NCBI GenBank assembly: GCA_037176705.1
Contig: CM073893.1
Location: 18,600,074 to 18,664,073, forward strand
Direction: 5' to 3'
Origin: Molossus alvarezi
Lineage: Eukaryota > Chordata > Mammalia > Chiroptera > Molossidae
Length of the DNA: 64,000 nt
Shown here: in pieces, positions 45,996-57,820 of the stretch
How positions within the stretch are numbered: position 1 is the first letter of the stretch
How the letters are laid out: each line of letters starts with the position of its first letter
The notes under the pieces: model-generated
What the model saw: only the letters and a program-made list of their open reading frames with translations
The model's database searches: none
What the model was told of the DNA's origin: nothing
Made by a program: the position numbers and the translations under genes

Positions 45996-47911
45996 GGAGT
46001 GGTCTAGGAAGCTGTGTTTGACTTTTCAAAACCAATTGTTTCTGCACTGGAACCCCAGGTACAACTGACAGTGGGGAGCAAATTCATTGATCTCTTAGTC
46101 TGATATACTTTTGTTCATAATTCTGAGTGTTACCTTAAAATGTTGTTACAAGATAAGCAAATTTCTTTGTCCAATGCATTTTAATCAAATCTATACCATA
46201 TCATTTTAATGTTTTTTTTGTAATTTACCAACAGTCACTGTTTTTGTTATAATGCATTTGCAAAGATGTTACATCTTCTGAAAGATCTGACTTACTTTAA
46301 ATTATATATCTCTGAGAATAAATTTTCGGTTACTCCCATTAAACTAGATGGACATTACTAGAAGTCTGGGAAATATCTGAATTTATGGAAGTACTGGCAA
46401 GAAAATCAGGAGAAACAGAATTTGATTACAGGACTAAATGAACTGAAAATAATTGTTTTTGTAATTCTTTTAAATATTGCTGATTTTTAATCTTTTCGTT
46501 TTCCAGACATAAACAAACTTGTTCCTTTTCGCAAAGCATTTAGTAAATTATACTTTCATAAGCAATATTGAGGCATTTATATTTTTCTCCTTACCTGATC
46601 CCTCCAGAATGTGGAAGCTCTTAGTGAGTGAGTATTATTACTTTCATGGCAATACGTTTATTTACATGCATCCAATAGAAATATTCTGAGTGTTACCTTA
46701 AAATTTCTTTATAACAGGACACATAAAGCCAGTTTCCTAGTGCGGTTTTACTAACCAAGACTTTGACTGGAGTGTCATGTCTGAGAGAGACATGGCTGAC
46801 TCTGGATGTCACCAGGAAGCTTTAAGGAATGAAGATTGACTTTGAAGCCAAAAAAGCCCCTTGGAGACATGGCCTGGTACCTTGCTGGGCCATGTGGTTC
46901 ATGTCAGTGTTTCCAGGTAGAGAACTTTCCTGAGTGATGGTGAGAAGGAACCTCAGCATCTGTGGGAACCTCAAAGACTTGAGAACACAGCCCAAATCTG
47001 CAGGTATGTTGGGCACCACCTGATGGCAGTTGTGGCTTTGGCTTCTCTGCCCTGAGGGGCTGACTGTTCACTGCTCACCAGAGCTAGATCTACAGATTCC
47101 TTATGAATGAGCAACATTCCAGCAAAGTAAAATTGGAGAAAGCCTATGAAATCAATTTGATCTACTGATAGTTTTGTGTTTATGCAAATAACCAAGCCAG
47201 GCTGGAACTAGACTTGATACAGTCTCTTTAACTGGAGGGTACTCTTAGGGAGAGAAAAAAAAAATTATGTGTCAATGAAAACCACAATACCCAGTTATGG
47301 GTGTTGAACTCCAATGCAGTTAACTGTCTTCAAAATTTTGTTTAAAGCGGTGTCTGTGTGCCATACATGCCTCAGCCCCTGATGGCCACAGAATGTTCTA
47401 ACTGTGGACAGTCTGTCAGACTGTCCTTACATCTGGTAATCTTCTCAACTGATTTATGATTTGATGTATACATCAACCTTTATGTTCTGTGTTCTTCTGT
47501 TTCACAGACGGTTCGCCTATGTCCTTGTTTACCTAACTGCTTATTCACACAGTATAGGTTTCTGTCTCGTAATAGAAGAGGAATGCTGCTTTACTTAAGT
47601 CAGTCTGGTATAGTTAGGGATACAGCAAAAACAAAACAAAAAAACAAAAAAGAAACTAGCCGATTTGGCATAAAAAATTTGGCAACAACTCTCAGAATCT
47701 TAGGGCTCATTGTTATAAAAATTAAATTACACCTCTTGGCTCCTTCCTTTAGTGGGACCCCTGTTAATGCTCCTTCTTGCTCTTCTTTTTGGTCCCCGAA
47801 TCCTACACCTATTTTCTTCACTCCTCCAGAATCGTGTCCGGGCCTTCGCTAACCAGTCCATTGGTGAGATGATGCTTCTTCAATCATCTGTCCGATACCA
47901 ACCCCTATTTC

Positions 47912-47964
47912 TTTTTTACTTTTTTAATTAATTTACTTTTGTTACAGATGTTTCTCCTTTTCCC
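47912..47964 (-). mobile_element. 53-bp L1 3'-end stub
   Basis: The insert reads as the extreme 3' end of a bat L1 in antisense (gttacagatgtttctccttt, also seen at 304-330 and 49324-49345). It is flanked by a perfect 14-bp duplication, ccaacccctatttc, at 47898-47911 and 47965-47978. It interrupts the envelope-like tail of the provirus. Confidence 0.88.
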
Positions 47965-48117
47965 CCAACCCCTATTTCAAGTTCCAGAAGGCCAGTACTG
48001 CATTCCAGTCAACTACTATAAAAATCCTTCTCCCTATGATCCCAGCATCCCCTCCAACAGGAAGTAGTTATGGAAGAAATGACCTCCGCCCCAGTCCTTA
48101 ATAACAAAAGGCCGGGA

Positions 48118-48447
48118 TGTTAGGCCAGAGCACCCTGCCATAGGAGTGCCTCTGTAGATGTGGCCTTTCATTGTTCGTTGCCCACCCCCCACTGGTATGG
48201 GAACCTGACCCTTGGCAGTTTTGGTCAAGCAATTGCCATCTTGTTTGCCTGGTCTTTGTTCCTGTACATACCCTGAAGCTTCTGCCAAAAGAAAGCCCAC
48301 CCAAAGCTCTTTATTAGCAGCAAGCCCTGGCCAGCTTGTGGCTAATGCCATTTTGGACTTAGCCCGTCTCCTTTACAGATGTCCTGAATAAAATTCTGTT
48401 CCTGTTATCACTTTGACCTCGTGCGTTCCTCCCTTGGCAATCTAACA
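48118..48447 (+). repeat. 3' LTR of the tRNA-Phe-type provirus
   Basis: 330 bp, tgttagg...ctaaca, with AATAAA near 48388 ('gaataaaattc'). It is preceded by the polypurine stretch at about 48105-48117. Confidence 0.82.
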
Positions 48448-48859
48448 GCAGTCAGGTGGCTTAAAGGTCCTTATGAAACCAGAAGGGGAAAAGGCACCTG
48501 GCTTTGTGCTACTACTTGGGCTGGCATTTGCTAGACTGCAGTTTAATATCCCTTCCCTGTCTGGCCACCAGGTGCTCTGCTAACCCTTGGGGCAAAGACC
48601 TAGGGGTAGTGAATTTGTGGTCCCTTTCTTTGATACAAGTGATACTCTTGGGAGCATCTGATACCTTCCCCCTTGGCTGCGACTCCCTGAGGCCCTTTCC
48701 TTTCTTTCCATTCTGCACCGGCCTGATGGTCGCCCCGCCTCTGCTGAGGCCTCCCTCACTCAGAAAGGCTAGCTCGTTAGATTAGTGCCTTTGCCAAGCA
48801 GGCTGACCGTGCCAACTAGACCCTCTCAGACTTCTTTGTGCTACTCACACTCCATTCAC
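48448..48859. other. No gene seen
   Basis: Unassigned sequence right of the second provirus. Confidence 0.45.
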
Positions 48860-49085
48860 ACCTCCCTTCTCTGTGGCATTCTCTCCATACAGCTTATTAC
48901 CAGTTGACCTACCATTTAATTTACTTAGATATTTGTCATCAGCTCCCCTCCATCTCCTGACATTATGTGCTCTGGAAGGCAGGGCTTGAATCTGTTGTGT
49001 TCCTTGCTCTTTCCCTAGTAGCTGGGTCAGTACCTGGTACAAGTGAGGATTTAATAAATATTTGTTAACTTGGGGAATGAATACG
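48860..49085 (+). repeat. L2-type LINE 3' end
   Basis: 'ctctggaaggcagggcttga', 'cagtacctggtacaagtg' and 'aataaatatttgttaac' match the L2 3' end. Confidence 0.6.
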
Positions 49086-49288
49086 CTTCTGTTCTTTACA
49101 ATTATTTACAATTTCCAGCAGTTGAGAATAGTACTCTGATTATAGTGGGTGCTCAGTAAGTGTTCTTTGATAACCCATTTCAAAATAGAATACCGATATG
49201 GAGAGATGGACTCACTGCAGCTCTTTCTGCAGTATGGGTACATTGCAGCTCAAGTATGACTTGGCCCATAGGGCAGATCTGAACTCTT

Positions 49289-49655
49289 TTTTTTTTTAAT
49301 TAAATTTTTAATTTATTCTTTAGTTACAGATATTTCTCCTTTTTTACCCCATTGGCACCCCCCTCCCCACCCCACCCCTGCCCCGTCCCTGGCTTAGTTG
49401 TCCATGTCCATTGGTCATGCATACATGCATATAAGTTCTGTGGTTTATCTCTTCACACCCCACCCCATCCTCTTCTGAGGGATGTCAGTCTATGGTCTAC
49501 TTCCATGTTTCTGGGTCTACCGTATTCCTCAGACTGTTATGTTCATTATATTCCATATATAAGTGGGATCAGGTGGTATTTGTCTTTTTCTGCTTCGCTT
49601 ATTTCACTTAGGAGAATACTTTCCAGGTCCCTCCATGTCGTCTCAAAGGATAAGA
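49289..49655 (-). mobile_element. 5'-truncated L1 (367 bp), antisense
   Basis: Starts with poly(T) (the L1 A-tail) and contains L1 3' UTR sequence matching 276-600. It is flanked by a perfect 16-bp duplication, gcagatctgaactctt, at 49273-49288 and 49656-49671. Confidence 0.93.
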
Positions 49656-49671
49656 GCAGATCTGAACTCTT

Positions 49672-50009
49672 ATAATGGTTCAGCATTCCGTGTTTTAGGA
49701 AGAAATAGCATCAGATAACGGAGAATGAGTATATCTGCTTTCTACTGTGTATTTCTAAGATCCTTACTGACTTCATACTTCACCTGATGAGAGGAAAACA
49801 AACCATTCTCAGTAGACCAGGTATGTGGACACTGCTCCCCACCTTATGAATACCTCCCCACCTGGTGCCTGTGTGGGCAAGGGTGAGTCTCCATCTGGCC
49901 TGGCTATGGATCTGTGTCCCTGGAAGCAAGAGGTTGGTGTTGTTAGTGGGCCCTTGGCTCCCTGCTGGAGGTCTCACAGGTTGACCTTGGGCAGGCTGTG
50001 ATGTCCTGA
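49672..50009. other. No gene seen
   Basis: Unassigned. Confidence 0.45.
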
Positions 50010-50225
50010 ACAAAAATAAAGCTAACATTTGCTGTGTGCAAGGTGCTATTCTAAGCACTTGCATATGTTAATGCGTATGAACTTCAACAGCAGTGTTCTG
50101 AGGTGGGTGCTTTGAGTATGTCCATTTTATAGGTCAGAACACCAAAGTATAGAGAAGCTGTCTCAGGTCACACGGCCAATACGTGGACGTGCTGTTTGCT
50201 TCCCAAATCTGTGGACATAACCACT
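50010..50225 (-). repeat. MIR SINE, antisense
   Basis: 'gtgcaaggtgctattctaag', 'ccattttataggtcagaac' and 'tctcaggtcacacggcca' match antisense MIR. Confidence 0.75.
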
Positions 50226-50610
50226 GTATGTGTGGCCTCTTGATTTATAAACCATAGAGCTACCAACCTTAGGAGTGCTTGGTAGGTCCTGGATTTTGCT
50301 AGGAAAGTGTCTTCCAGCTTTATTCCAGAAACCAGATTTTGTAGACAAATGAAAGGATATGGAAAGTTTTAAAGAGCAATTGGACACATCCATAAGTTGC
50401 AACGTATCTGTTGCAACTTCTACAAACGCCATTGGTCTTACACTGTTCTCTGCAGAAGAGCAGCGTGTGAAGCAGAGGAACACGAGTGAATGTGCACAGC
50501 AATCAGCCCACATTTCATAACATTTGAGCACTCTCCTTTCCCCCCAAATAGTCTAGATGAATTTTTTGCCATTTAAATATTTTATCCAAAAAGAACATAG
50601 CAATTGGGTT

Positions 50611-50885
<275 letters not shown>

Positions 50886-52235
50886 GTGTATGGCATGGCT
50901 GAGCCAGTCTCTTACAGTTGGGAAATTTCACATCGAGTTCCAGAGTTTCAGCATGTCTTGCAAAATAGGAAGATCCAGCAGCTCTGGGAACATATTCCCC
51001 AAGGTGATGGCAATCCAGGCTGGGCCGCAGCTGCCACCTTTGGACAGACATCACTTTGCATGCCCTCCCCCCCCAGTCATTGTCATTCACACAGTGGTTT
51101 CGTGGGCCTCACACTCAGTCTCTTCTCATTTGTAAGACCTGCTGGCTCCTCTAGACCCCAGGTGCCAGGAAATGGTATCTAATTTGATAAAATGCAGAGA
51201 TGACAAGCTGGCCCTGGAAGGGGAAATCCTGGCAGAGAAGACCAAGCGCAGGCCCTGGCCGATAATGAACCTGGGGCCCCAGGCTTTTTCAGGTTTCTTT
51301 TGGGAGGGACAAGGCAGGGAGAATTCAGGCAGGATTTTGTGGGCTGCACAGATTCCAATTACTGTGTGACTGTTGCATTAGCAATTTCCTCTTGGTCCCA
51401 GTTTCTCCTGAGAGAGAGACAGGGTCACTGTGGCAACAATTACTGGGGGGTGGGGGGGGGTGGAGAGGGAGTGGTATCTGGGAAGAAGGTATAGGACTTG
51501 AAAAAAGCCCCTTTTGGAGATTCCTATACCCCCCTCTTGGCCCCAGCTGACAATCCTGCTAGCCATCCTGGGTCCCACGATACAGCAGCTGCCCTAGGGC
51601 TCAGCTTGGGCTCCCCTGGCCATGCCCTCTGCTGTGATGTGATGTGGTTGGTGACATCAGTCACAGGGTCCAGCTGTCTCCATGCTGCCACTTGTAGGTT
51701 TAGAGCGAGCCTCCCTCAAGGTCGTGGAGACCATAAGATGTCATCTACAAGCCTCATAGCTCTGTAAGTGCAAACATTTCAACATTCCCATGAAAATAAA
51801 AATAAAAGTAAAGGAAAAACTATAAACACTGTTTATGATGCAACTGGTTAGACTGTAACATCTCCCGAAAAGGCCTTCAAGCACCACCTCTCAGTGATCT
51901 GCTGCTGCCTCCCCTTCCTCCAGTTTTTGAAAACTGCCACCTGCCCTTCAGGCTTCAGCGGAGCCTGTGGTCCCCAGTGGCCACACACATCCGGCAAATA
52001 CTTGCATAAAGTGACAAGGAGCGACTTCCTGGCTCCCCCTCACCCCCCTTCATCTTCTAGGTGGATAGAATTGGTGGTGGTGGTGATTTTTACTTCGGAA
52101 GGGGGCTGTCTCGGAATTAGGTATATGACTGGTGAGAAAGAAGTTTGCCCTTGGGGAACCCTCCACTGTCCACATGGGGCTTCCCTCAGGGACTCTGAAC
52201 AGAGTAAGGAAGAGTGTGGGTGATGATGAGCTCCC
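50886..52235. other. No gene seen; G-rich tract
   Basis: Unique-looking sequence with a long G-rich run at about 51446-51460. Open frames are short and lack homology. Confidence 0.5.
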
Positions 52236-52239
52236 AGGG

Positions 52240-52440
52240 GCACAGTCCACCACTTAGTATGTGAACTTGGGCAAGTTACTTAATGCCCCTGAGCCTCACG
52301 CTCCTCACTTGTCAAAGGGAGGTTATTTCAGGACCCCCTTCGCTGGGTTGTTCCAACCAGTAAACATAAGTCTTTAGTTTGGTGCCTGGCACATAGCGAG
52401 CCCTCTATAACTGTTCATTCTTACTAATCATACGAATACA
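52240..52440 (+). repeat. MIR SINE, sense
   Basis: 'gtgaacttgggcaagttact', 'gagcctcacgctcctcact' and 'ggtgcctggcacatagcg' match MIR. Confidence 0.8.
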
Positions 52441-53760
52441 AGGAAGAGGCCATCCTTGGATCTAAACTAGTCCCCTATCTAGTTTTTGCTTCGGTCCAGT
52501 CTTATGCTTTCTGGCTCCCATGCCTTTGCCCCCGCTGTGAGTTTCCATCTCTATCTGCCAAGAGCCTAACCCACTTGTCCTTAAAAGGCATCCAAAACGT
52601 CACCCTTCCCAGGTCAAATTTCCCAAGCACCTTAGTGGGATGAGTGTTGTCTCTGGTGCTCCTGGAGTCCTGACACCCTGACACTCTGGGCTGGGGCCTG
52701 GTGAGCAGACTCTTGCCTGTCACCTTCACCTCCCTGGAGAGCTGCGTCCGTGCTGCTGCCCCTGGCACTTGTGCCGGTGGCTGGGCTTGTCCGTGTGAAC
52801 AGGCTGTGTCTGCAGGTGCAGCCGTGGTCAGTGTGGAGGAGAGCTGTTATGCTGCCTGAACAAACAGCCTCCAAAGGCCAGGGGCCTGACACCTCACCTT
52901 TATTTCTTGCTCCCCTGCAGTGTATCAAGTCTGGGGGATGGTCCAGAGCAGTTATCTCCATTTGGTGGCTCACTTTTGTCGGCCACGTCAATCATATGGC
53001 ATCTCTGGAAGAGCAGACGCTCCCCTAGCCGCCACGGCAGGGGAAGAGAGAAAACGGAGGCTACCTCTGGAATGCTTCCACCTGGAGGGGACTCTGCCAG
53101 CTTTGAGCCTTTGTCTCTGGCTCCAAACCTACCCTTCTGGGATTCTGCAAACCACTCATCTTCTTTGCCCCCTGGTTCCCTGTGAGGCTTGTCAGTGGGG
53201 GTGCTGGAGGCCAGGGCCAGGGGAGAATGCACTCACTTCTTGCTGTTTGCCCATCCTCCATTCAGTGATGCCCCACAATAGCCCTGTGCCTTCCCAGCAG
53301 CTCCCTGGGGTACAGACAGAAGCCCGTAAGCAGCAGCCCGGCAGCAGCCCCGTCCTCAGAGCTCTGACTCCCTGGTCCTGGGCTCCTCCTCTGACCGTGG
53401 CTCTGATAGCCTCAACATCTTTTGAGGTGATACCCTTAACATTTTTTGAAAGAGTGGCAGCTTTTCCCTTCAGTTATTATGTCGCTTCAGGGTCATCTGC
53501 TTGTTTCTTTCAGGCCTCTGATGCTTGCTAAAACGATATTAAATGAGCCCTGTTAAGTACCTATGTGGCATCTGTTTTCCTGACCGAACCTTAACAAATA
53601 CAGGGACAGATAACTTTTCTGCTCACATTTCTTTGACTAGAATAAGTCACTTGGCCTCTTCCAACCTCAGTGATACGGGGGTGGGGTGGGTGGGAGTGCC
53701 CTGAAGTAGAAAAACCAATATTTGGCAAAGGATTTTGTATTTTGGAATTTGAAATGTGCT
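52441..53760. other. No gene supported
   Basis: Contains the longest non-MLNR, non-L1 open frame (52920-53531 plus, 203 codons), but its composition and lack of motifs suggest chance. The stretch 53400-53600 looks like the end of an old LTR. Confidence 0.45.
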
Positions 53761-53764
53761 GCAT

Positions 53765-54005
53765 AACACAATTTCTGACCACTGAGTGGTTTAAAATAAC
53801 CATTTTAATTGTGCTCACTAATTCTGTGGGTCAGGAATTCGGGGACGGCTGGTCTCTGCCCCGTGATGTCTGGGGCCCAAGGCTGGGAGTGGCTCGACAG
53901 CCAGGGGCTGGCATCACCTGGGGGCCGCCCACTCACCTGTCTGTGCCTGGACCCAGAAGACTCAAAGGCCAGGACACCTGACCAGAGTGCCTGCATTATT
54001 CTGGA
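53765..54005 (-). repeat. MLT1-like LTR, antisense
   Basis: 'gtggtttaaaataaccattt' and 'tctgtgggtcaggaattcgg' match the common antisense MLT1 (ERVL-MaLR) pattern. Confidence 0.65.
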
Positions 54006-54009
54006 CTTT

Positions 54010-55165
54010 GCTTTTTAACTAAATAAATCTTGGTATTCCTTCCAGATTTGTAAATAGAAGGCTATAATACTCTTTTTGCTACAGCTGCATGGTATTCCAC
54101 TGCATTTAAGTGTACAATTTATTTAATCAGTTTTCCACTGTTGCTTAGTTAGATAATTCACAGTCTTTTGCTGTTACAAACAAGTTTACAGTGAATAGTG
54201 TTGTCCATTATGATACAAGTGGGTGAATAGATTTGTAGGATAAATATTTGTCGGTGAACTTGCCTGATCAGAGTATATGCAATGTGTACTTTCCCTTCAT
54301 AGGAGCTGTACAGTTTAAACTCCACAGCAGTGTCTTGTTTATTTATAGTGTTGGTAACATAGTGTGTAAGAAAAGGTTTTCATTTTTGCCAATGACAGTG
54401 AAAATGTTTTTTTCCCTGTTTTCATTTAGCATTGCTCGTATGATGTGAGATTGAGCATCTTGCCATATTTGCGTTCTTTGTGTTTCCTTCTCCGTGAACC
54501 GCCAGTGTCCCTTGCCTTTTTATATTAGGTGATTGGCCATTTTGTCTCCATATTTCAGAACTCATTATGTTTTCCTATGTGAGATTACATTAGCTCTTTT
54601 TTGGGATATGAGTTGAAAATATTTTTTCCTCTTTGCTATTTAACTTCTTTTTATAGCTATGCAGAAGTTTTTATTTTTATGGAGTTAAAATGATCAGTCT
54701 TTCCCTTTTGTTGCTTCTGTGTTTGAGGCGCAATTTGAAAGGCCACCACCATTCCAAGATTAGGGAATTCTCCCACATCTTCTAGTTTCAGTTTCATTGT
54801 TTACACTTAAATGTTTAATTCATTTGGGATTTATCTTGGTGTAAGGTGTGTATGATATGGATCCAAATTTAATTTTTAGATGGCAAACCAGTTGTCCCAA
54901 CATCACTTATTTATATTATTCTTTTTTACTCCATTGATCTGAGGTGCCAGCTTTATGAAACATTAAATTCCTGAAATACTTGGGATTATGGAATTTTTCT
55001 ATTCTGTTTATTTTTGGTGTGCTGGTATTATAAGTTATTGAGGCTTTATAGTTTGTTTTATTCTTTTCAGTTTTTATATTTTTATTTTTCCAAATGCAAG
55101 ATAGTACCCTGCTTTAATTTACAGTGGATTTACAGTAACTTAAAATTTGGTATTTCTTTTTTTAA
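54010..55165 (-). mobile_element. Old L1 (L1M type), antisense
   Basis: 'gctgcatggtattccactgc', 'cattgctcgtatgatgtgag' and 'tactccattgatctgagg' are diverged antisense L1 ORF2/3' sequence. A VES sits at its right end. Confidence 0.7.
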
Positions 55166-55171
55166 AATAAT

Positions 55172-55420
55172 TCTAGCCCTGGCTGGTTTGACTCAGCAGT
55201 TAGAGCGTTGGCCTTTGGACCAAAGAGTCATGGGTTCTGTTCCGGTCAAGGGCACGTACCTCAGTTGCGGTTCATCCCTGGCCCTGGTTGGGGTTGTGCA
55301 GGAGGCAACGAGTTGATGTCTCTGTCTCACATCAATGTTTCTCTCTCTCTCTCTCTCCCTCTCTCCTACTCAATTTGAAGATAAATAGAAGAATATCCTC
55401 GAGGATAAAAAAATAAAAAA
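55172..55420 (+). mobile_element. VES SINE
   Basis: 'agccctggctggtttgactc' head. Flanks share ataattct. Confidence 0.92.
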
Positions 55421-55434
55421 TAATAATTCTCTAT

Positions 55435-55825
55435 GTTGTCATAAACTGTGTGAGCTCCCTACTTCTTGGCAGTTTTACTCTCTTCACCCTTCGGGTTGTT
55501 CTCAGCCAGATTTACAATGAATGTACTCCAGGTTTTTCAATAGAATGATTGGACACTGGGCTTCATGCTGCTTTCAATGTCTAAATCAAATTTAGAATTA
55601 TAAATTAATTCTATTAGTATTATTACTTGAGCACCTAATACATGAACTTTCCTCAAATGTCGTTTTCTAGATTACTTTTCAGAATATAGGCTGTGAGAAA
55701 AAGGTCTTATTACTATATATAAACATTCTTACTGTGGATCAGCTGTCATTGGTAAACTGTGCAACTGCAAAACCTAATTTCTTCTCTAAGACATGGAGTC
55801 ATCTGAGAATGATTAAGAATAAGGT
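55435..55825. other. No gene seen
   Basis: AT-rich, unassigned; may contain further L1 remnant. Confidence 0.4.
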
Positions 55826-56100
55826 AGCCCTGGCCAATTTGGCTCAGCTGTTACAGTGTCAGCCCAGGGACCAATGAGTCAGTCACAGGTTCAATTCCAA
55901 TCAAGGGCATGTATGTACCTCGATTGAGGTTCGTCCTGGCCCTGGTCAGGGTCATGTGGTAGGCAACCAGTCAATGTGAGGCACTTCAATGTTTCTCTCT
56001 CTCTCTCTCTCTCTCTCCCCCTCTCCCTCCCACTCTATCTGAAGATAAATGGAAACATATCCTCGGGTGAGGGTAAAATGAATAAATAAAATAAAAACAT
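55826..56100 (+). mobile_element. VES SINE
   Basis: 'agccctggccaatttggctc' head to A/T-rich tail, next to another VES. Confidence 0.92.
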
Positions 56101-56118
56101 TAAAAATAAATAAAAATA

Positions 56119-56385
56119 GCCCTGGCCGGTTTGGCTCAGCGGTTGGAGCGTCGGCCTGCGGTACAGAGAGACCCGGGTTCGGTTCCCGCTAAGGGCACGT
56201 ACCTCGGTTGCAGTTTGTCCCCGGCCCTGGTTGGTCGTGTGGGTGGCAGCCACTCGATGTGTCCCTTCACATCGATGTTTCTCTCTCTCTCTCTTCCTCT
56301 CTCTCCCTCCCGCTCTATCTGAACAAAAAAATGGAAAAATGTCCTCGGGTGAGGATTAAAAAAATAATAATAAAAAATAAAAATA
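56119..56385 (+). mobile_element. VES SINE (young-looking)
   Basis: Close to the family consensus ('agccctggccggtttggctc', 'gtcctcgggtgaggatt'). It lies in the A-rich tail zone of the preceding VES. Confidence 0.95.
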
Positions 56386-56719
56386 AAAATACAATGGAAA
56401 CACCTACTTCAGCCTCATTCTTAGCAATACTGGTCAAGAAATCATGGGTTAAAAAAAAAGCTTAAGATAGAGCTGATAACTTAGGTCTGGGCAGGGCAAA
56501 TCATTTAATAGCCATCAAGGACAGACATAAAAAATTCAATTGTAAACTAGGCACAGCCCACCCACCGAAAGGAGAGGGAACTCCTAAGGAGGTCTGGGAT
56601 GTTTGAAAAGGAAGTGAGAAGTGGCTTGTGTCCTTTGCAAAATGGACTTAATGACTAGGTCGATTTATTTTGACTCACTGATGTCCAGGATTCTCTAGTT
56701 GTATATCTGTTTACCAATC

Positions 56720-57060
56720 TTTAAAAAATATTGATGTGAAATTCACATAACATGAAATTAACCACTTTCAAGTGAACCATTTAGTGGCAATTAGTTCATT
56801 CACAATGTTGTACAAGCACTGCAGTGTTTCAAAACATTTCCAAAGTAAAATCCCATATCCATTAAGCAGTTGCTCTCCATTTCCTTCTCCTTCTAGCCCC
56901 TGGCAACCACTAATCTCTTCTGTCTTTATGGATTTTCCTATTCCAGATATTTCATATAAATAGAATCATACAGTATGTGACCTTTCATGTCTTTTTTTCA
57001 CTTGGCATAATTTTTTTTGAGGTTCATCCAAGTATATTACTTTTGGACAGTTTAGCTTGT
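56720..57060 (-). mobile_element. Old L1 3' UTR, antisense
   Basis: 'attcacataacatgaaatta', 'cccctggcaaccactaatct' and 'aatcatacagtatgtgacct' are classic antisense L1M 3' UTR motifs. Confidence 0.85.
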
Positions 57061-57096
57061 TTCATTTGTGATAAGGGGCTATTAATAAAGGTACTT

Positions 57097-57290
57097 TCAG
57101 CCTCACTGGTGTGGCTCAGTAGTTGAGCATTGACCCAGGCACCAAGAAGTCACCAATTCAATTCCCGGTCAGGGCACATGCCCAGGTTGTGGGCCCAATC
57201 CCCAGTGTGGGGCATGCAGGAGGCAGCCAATTGTTCTCTCTCATCGATGTTTCTATCTCTAAAGTCAATAAAGAAAAAAAAATAACTGCT
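57097..57290 (+). mobile_element. VES SINE, older type
   Basis: 'agcctcactggtgtggctca' head, short body, A-rich tail. Confidence 0.85.
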
Positions 57291-57609
57291 ATTAAAATAA
57301 ATAAAGGTATTGGATGGATGAATGTTTAAGACGTACAGTATTATTCTGAAGACTGGGTGTGGGCTTAAAATGGGAGTCAAAGTATTAAGAGGAAATTCTA
57401 GAGGAAAGAAACTAGAGCTTCTTATTTAGTCTGATACACCAGATTCTCATCTCATTTCTCTTCAATCCTTAGAGGGTTGTGGGTTGTTTTGGGCATGGGC
57501 AAGTGTTGGCATACATAAAATACTTGATAAATGCTATCATAAATGCATCATTAATGTCAATTATTATTTTAACTTTCTTCTTAGAATCCAGGACTTCTAG
57601 GAGACAACA

Positions 57610-57820
57610 TCAGAGGACAATGGTCAAGTGTGTGGGCACCTGGATTCAAATTGCAACTCCATTATTTATTAGCCATGTGACCTTTGGCAGTGTGCTTGAC
57701 TTCTCTGTGCTTCAGTTTATACTTAATAGAGCAATTTGGAAGATTATATAACTATGGTAAAGCACTGAACACAATGCCTAGCACACATTGAGTGATTAAT
57801 AGATGCTAGCCATTATGATT
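57610..57820 (+). repeat. MIR SINE, sense
   Basis: 'cacctggattcaaattgcaa', 'agccatgtgacctttggc' and 'atgcctagcacacattgag' match MIR. Confidence 0.8.

Larger units (their letters stand above)
40258..48447 (+). mobile_element. Old class I endogenous retrovirus with a tRNA-Phe-like primer site (mosaic, interrupted)
   Basis: LTRs at 40258-40586 and 48118-48447 bound the element. A tRNA-Phe-type primer site follows the first LTR. A short gag-like segment is visible near 41270-41440 (translation includes PENGTFYFNTWCDLDNF). The end of an envelope TM-like tail lies at about 47770-48070 (RVRAFANQSIGEMMLLQSSV). A polypurine stretch (aaaaggccggga) immediately precedes the 3' LTR. Pol is not recognisable. 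The interior also contains VES copies, a microsatellite, a 1.9-kb block of ordinary genomic DNA and a 53-bp L1 stub. The LTRs differ at dozens of positions, so it is clearly older than the antisense provirus. No matching host duplication flanks it. Confidence 0.75.

Noticed and set aside
52920..53531. 203-codon open frame on the plus strand
   Set aside because: No recognisable domain, composition like translated GC-rich noncoding DNA, overlapping frames also open, and part looks like an old LTR end.
56119..56190. tRNA gene-like heads with A and B boxes
   Set aside because: All are heads of VES SINEs followed by the SINE body and tail, not stand-alone tRNA genes.
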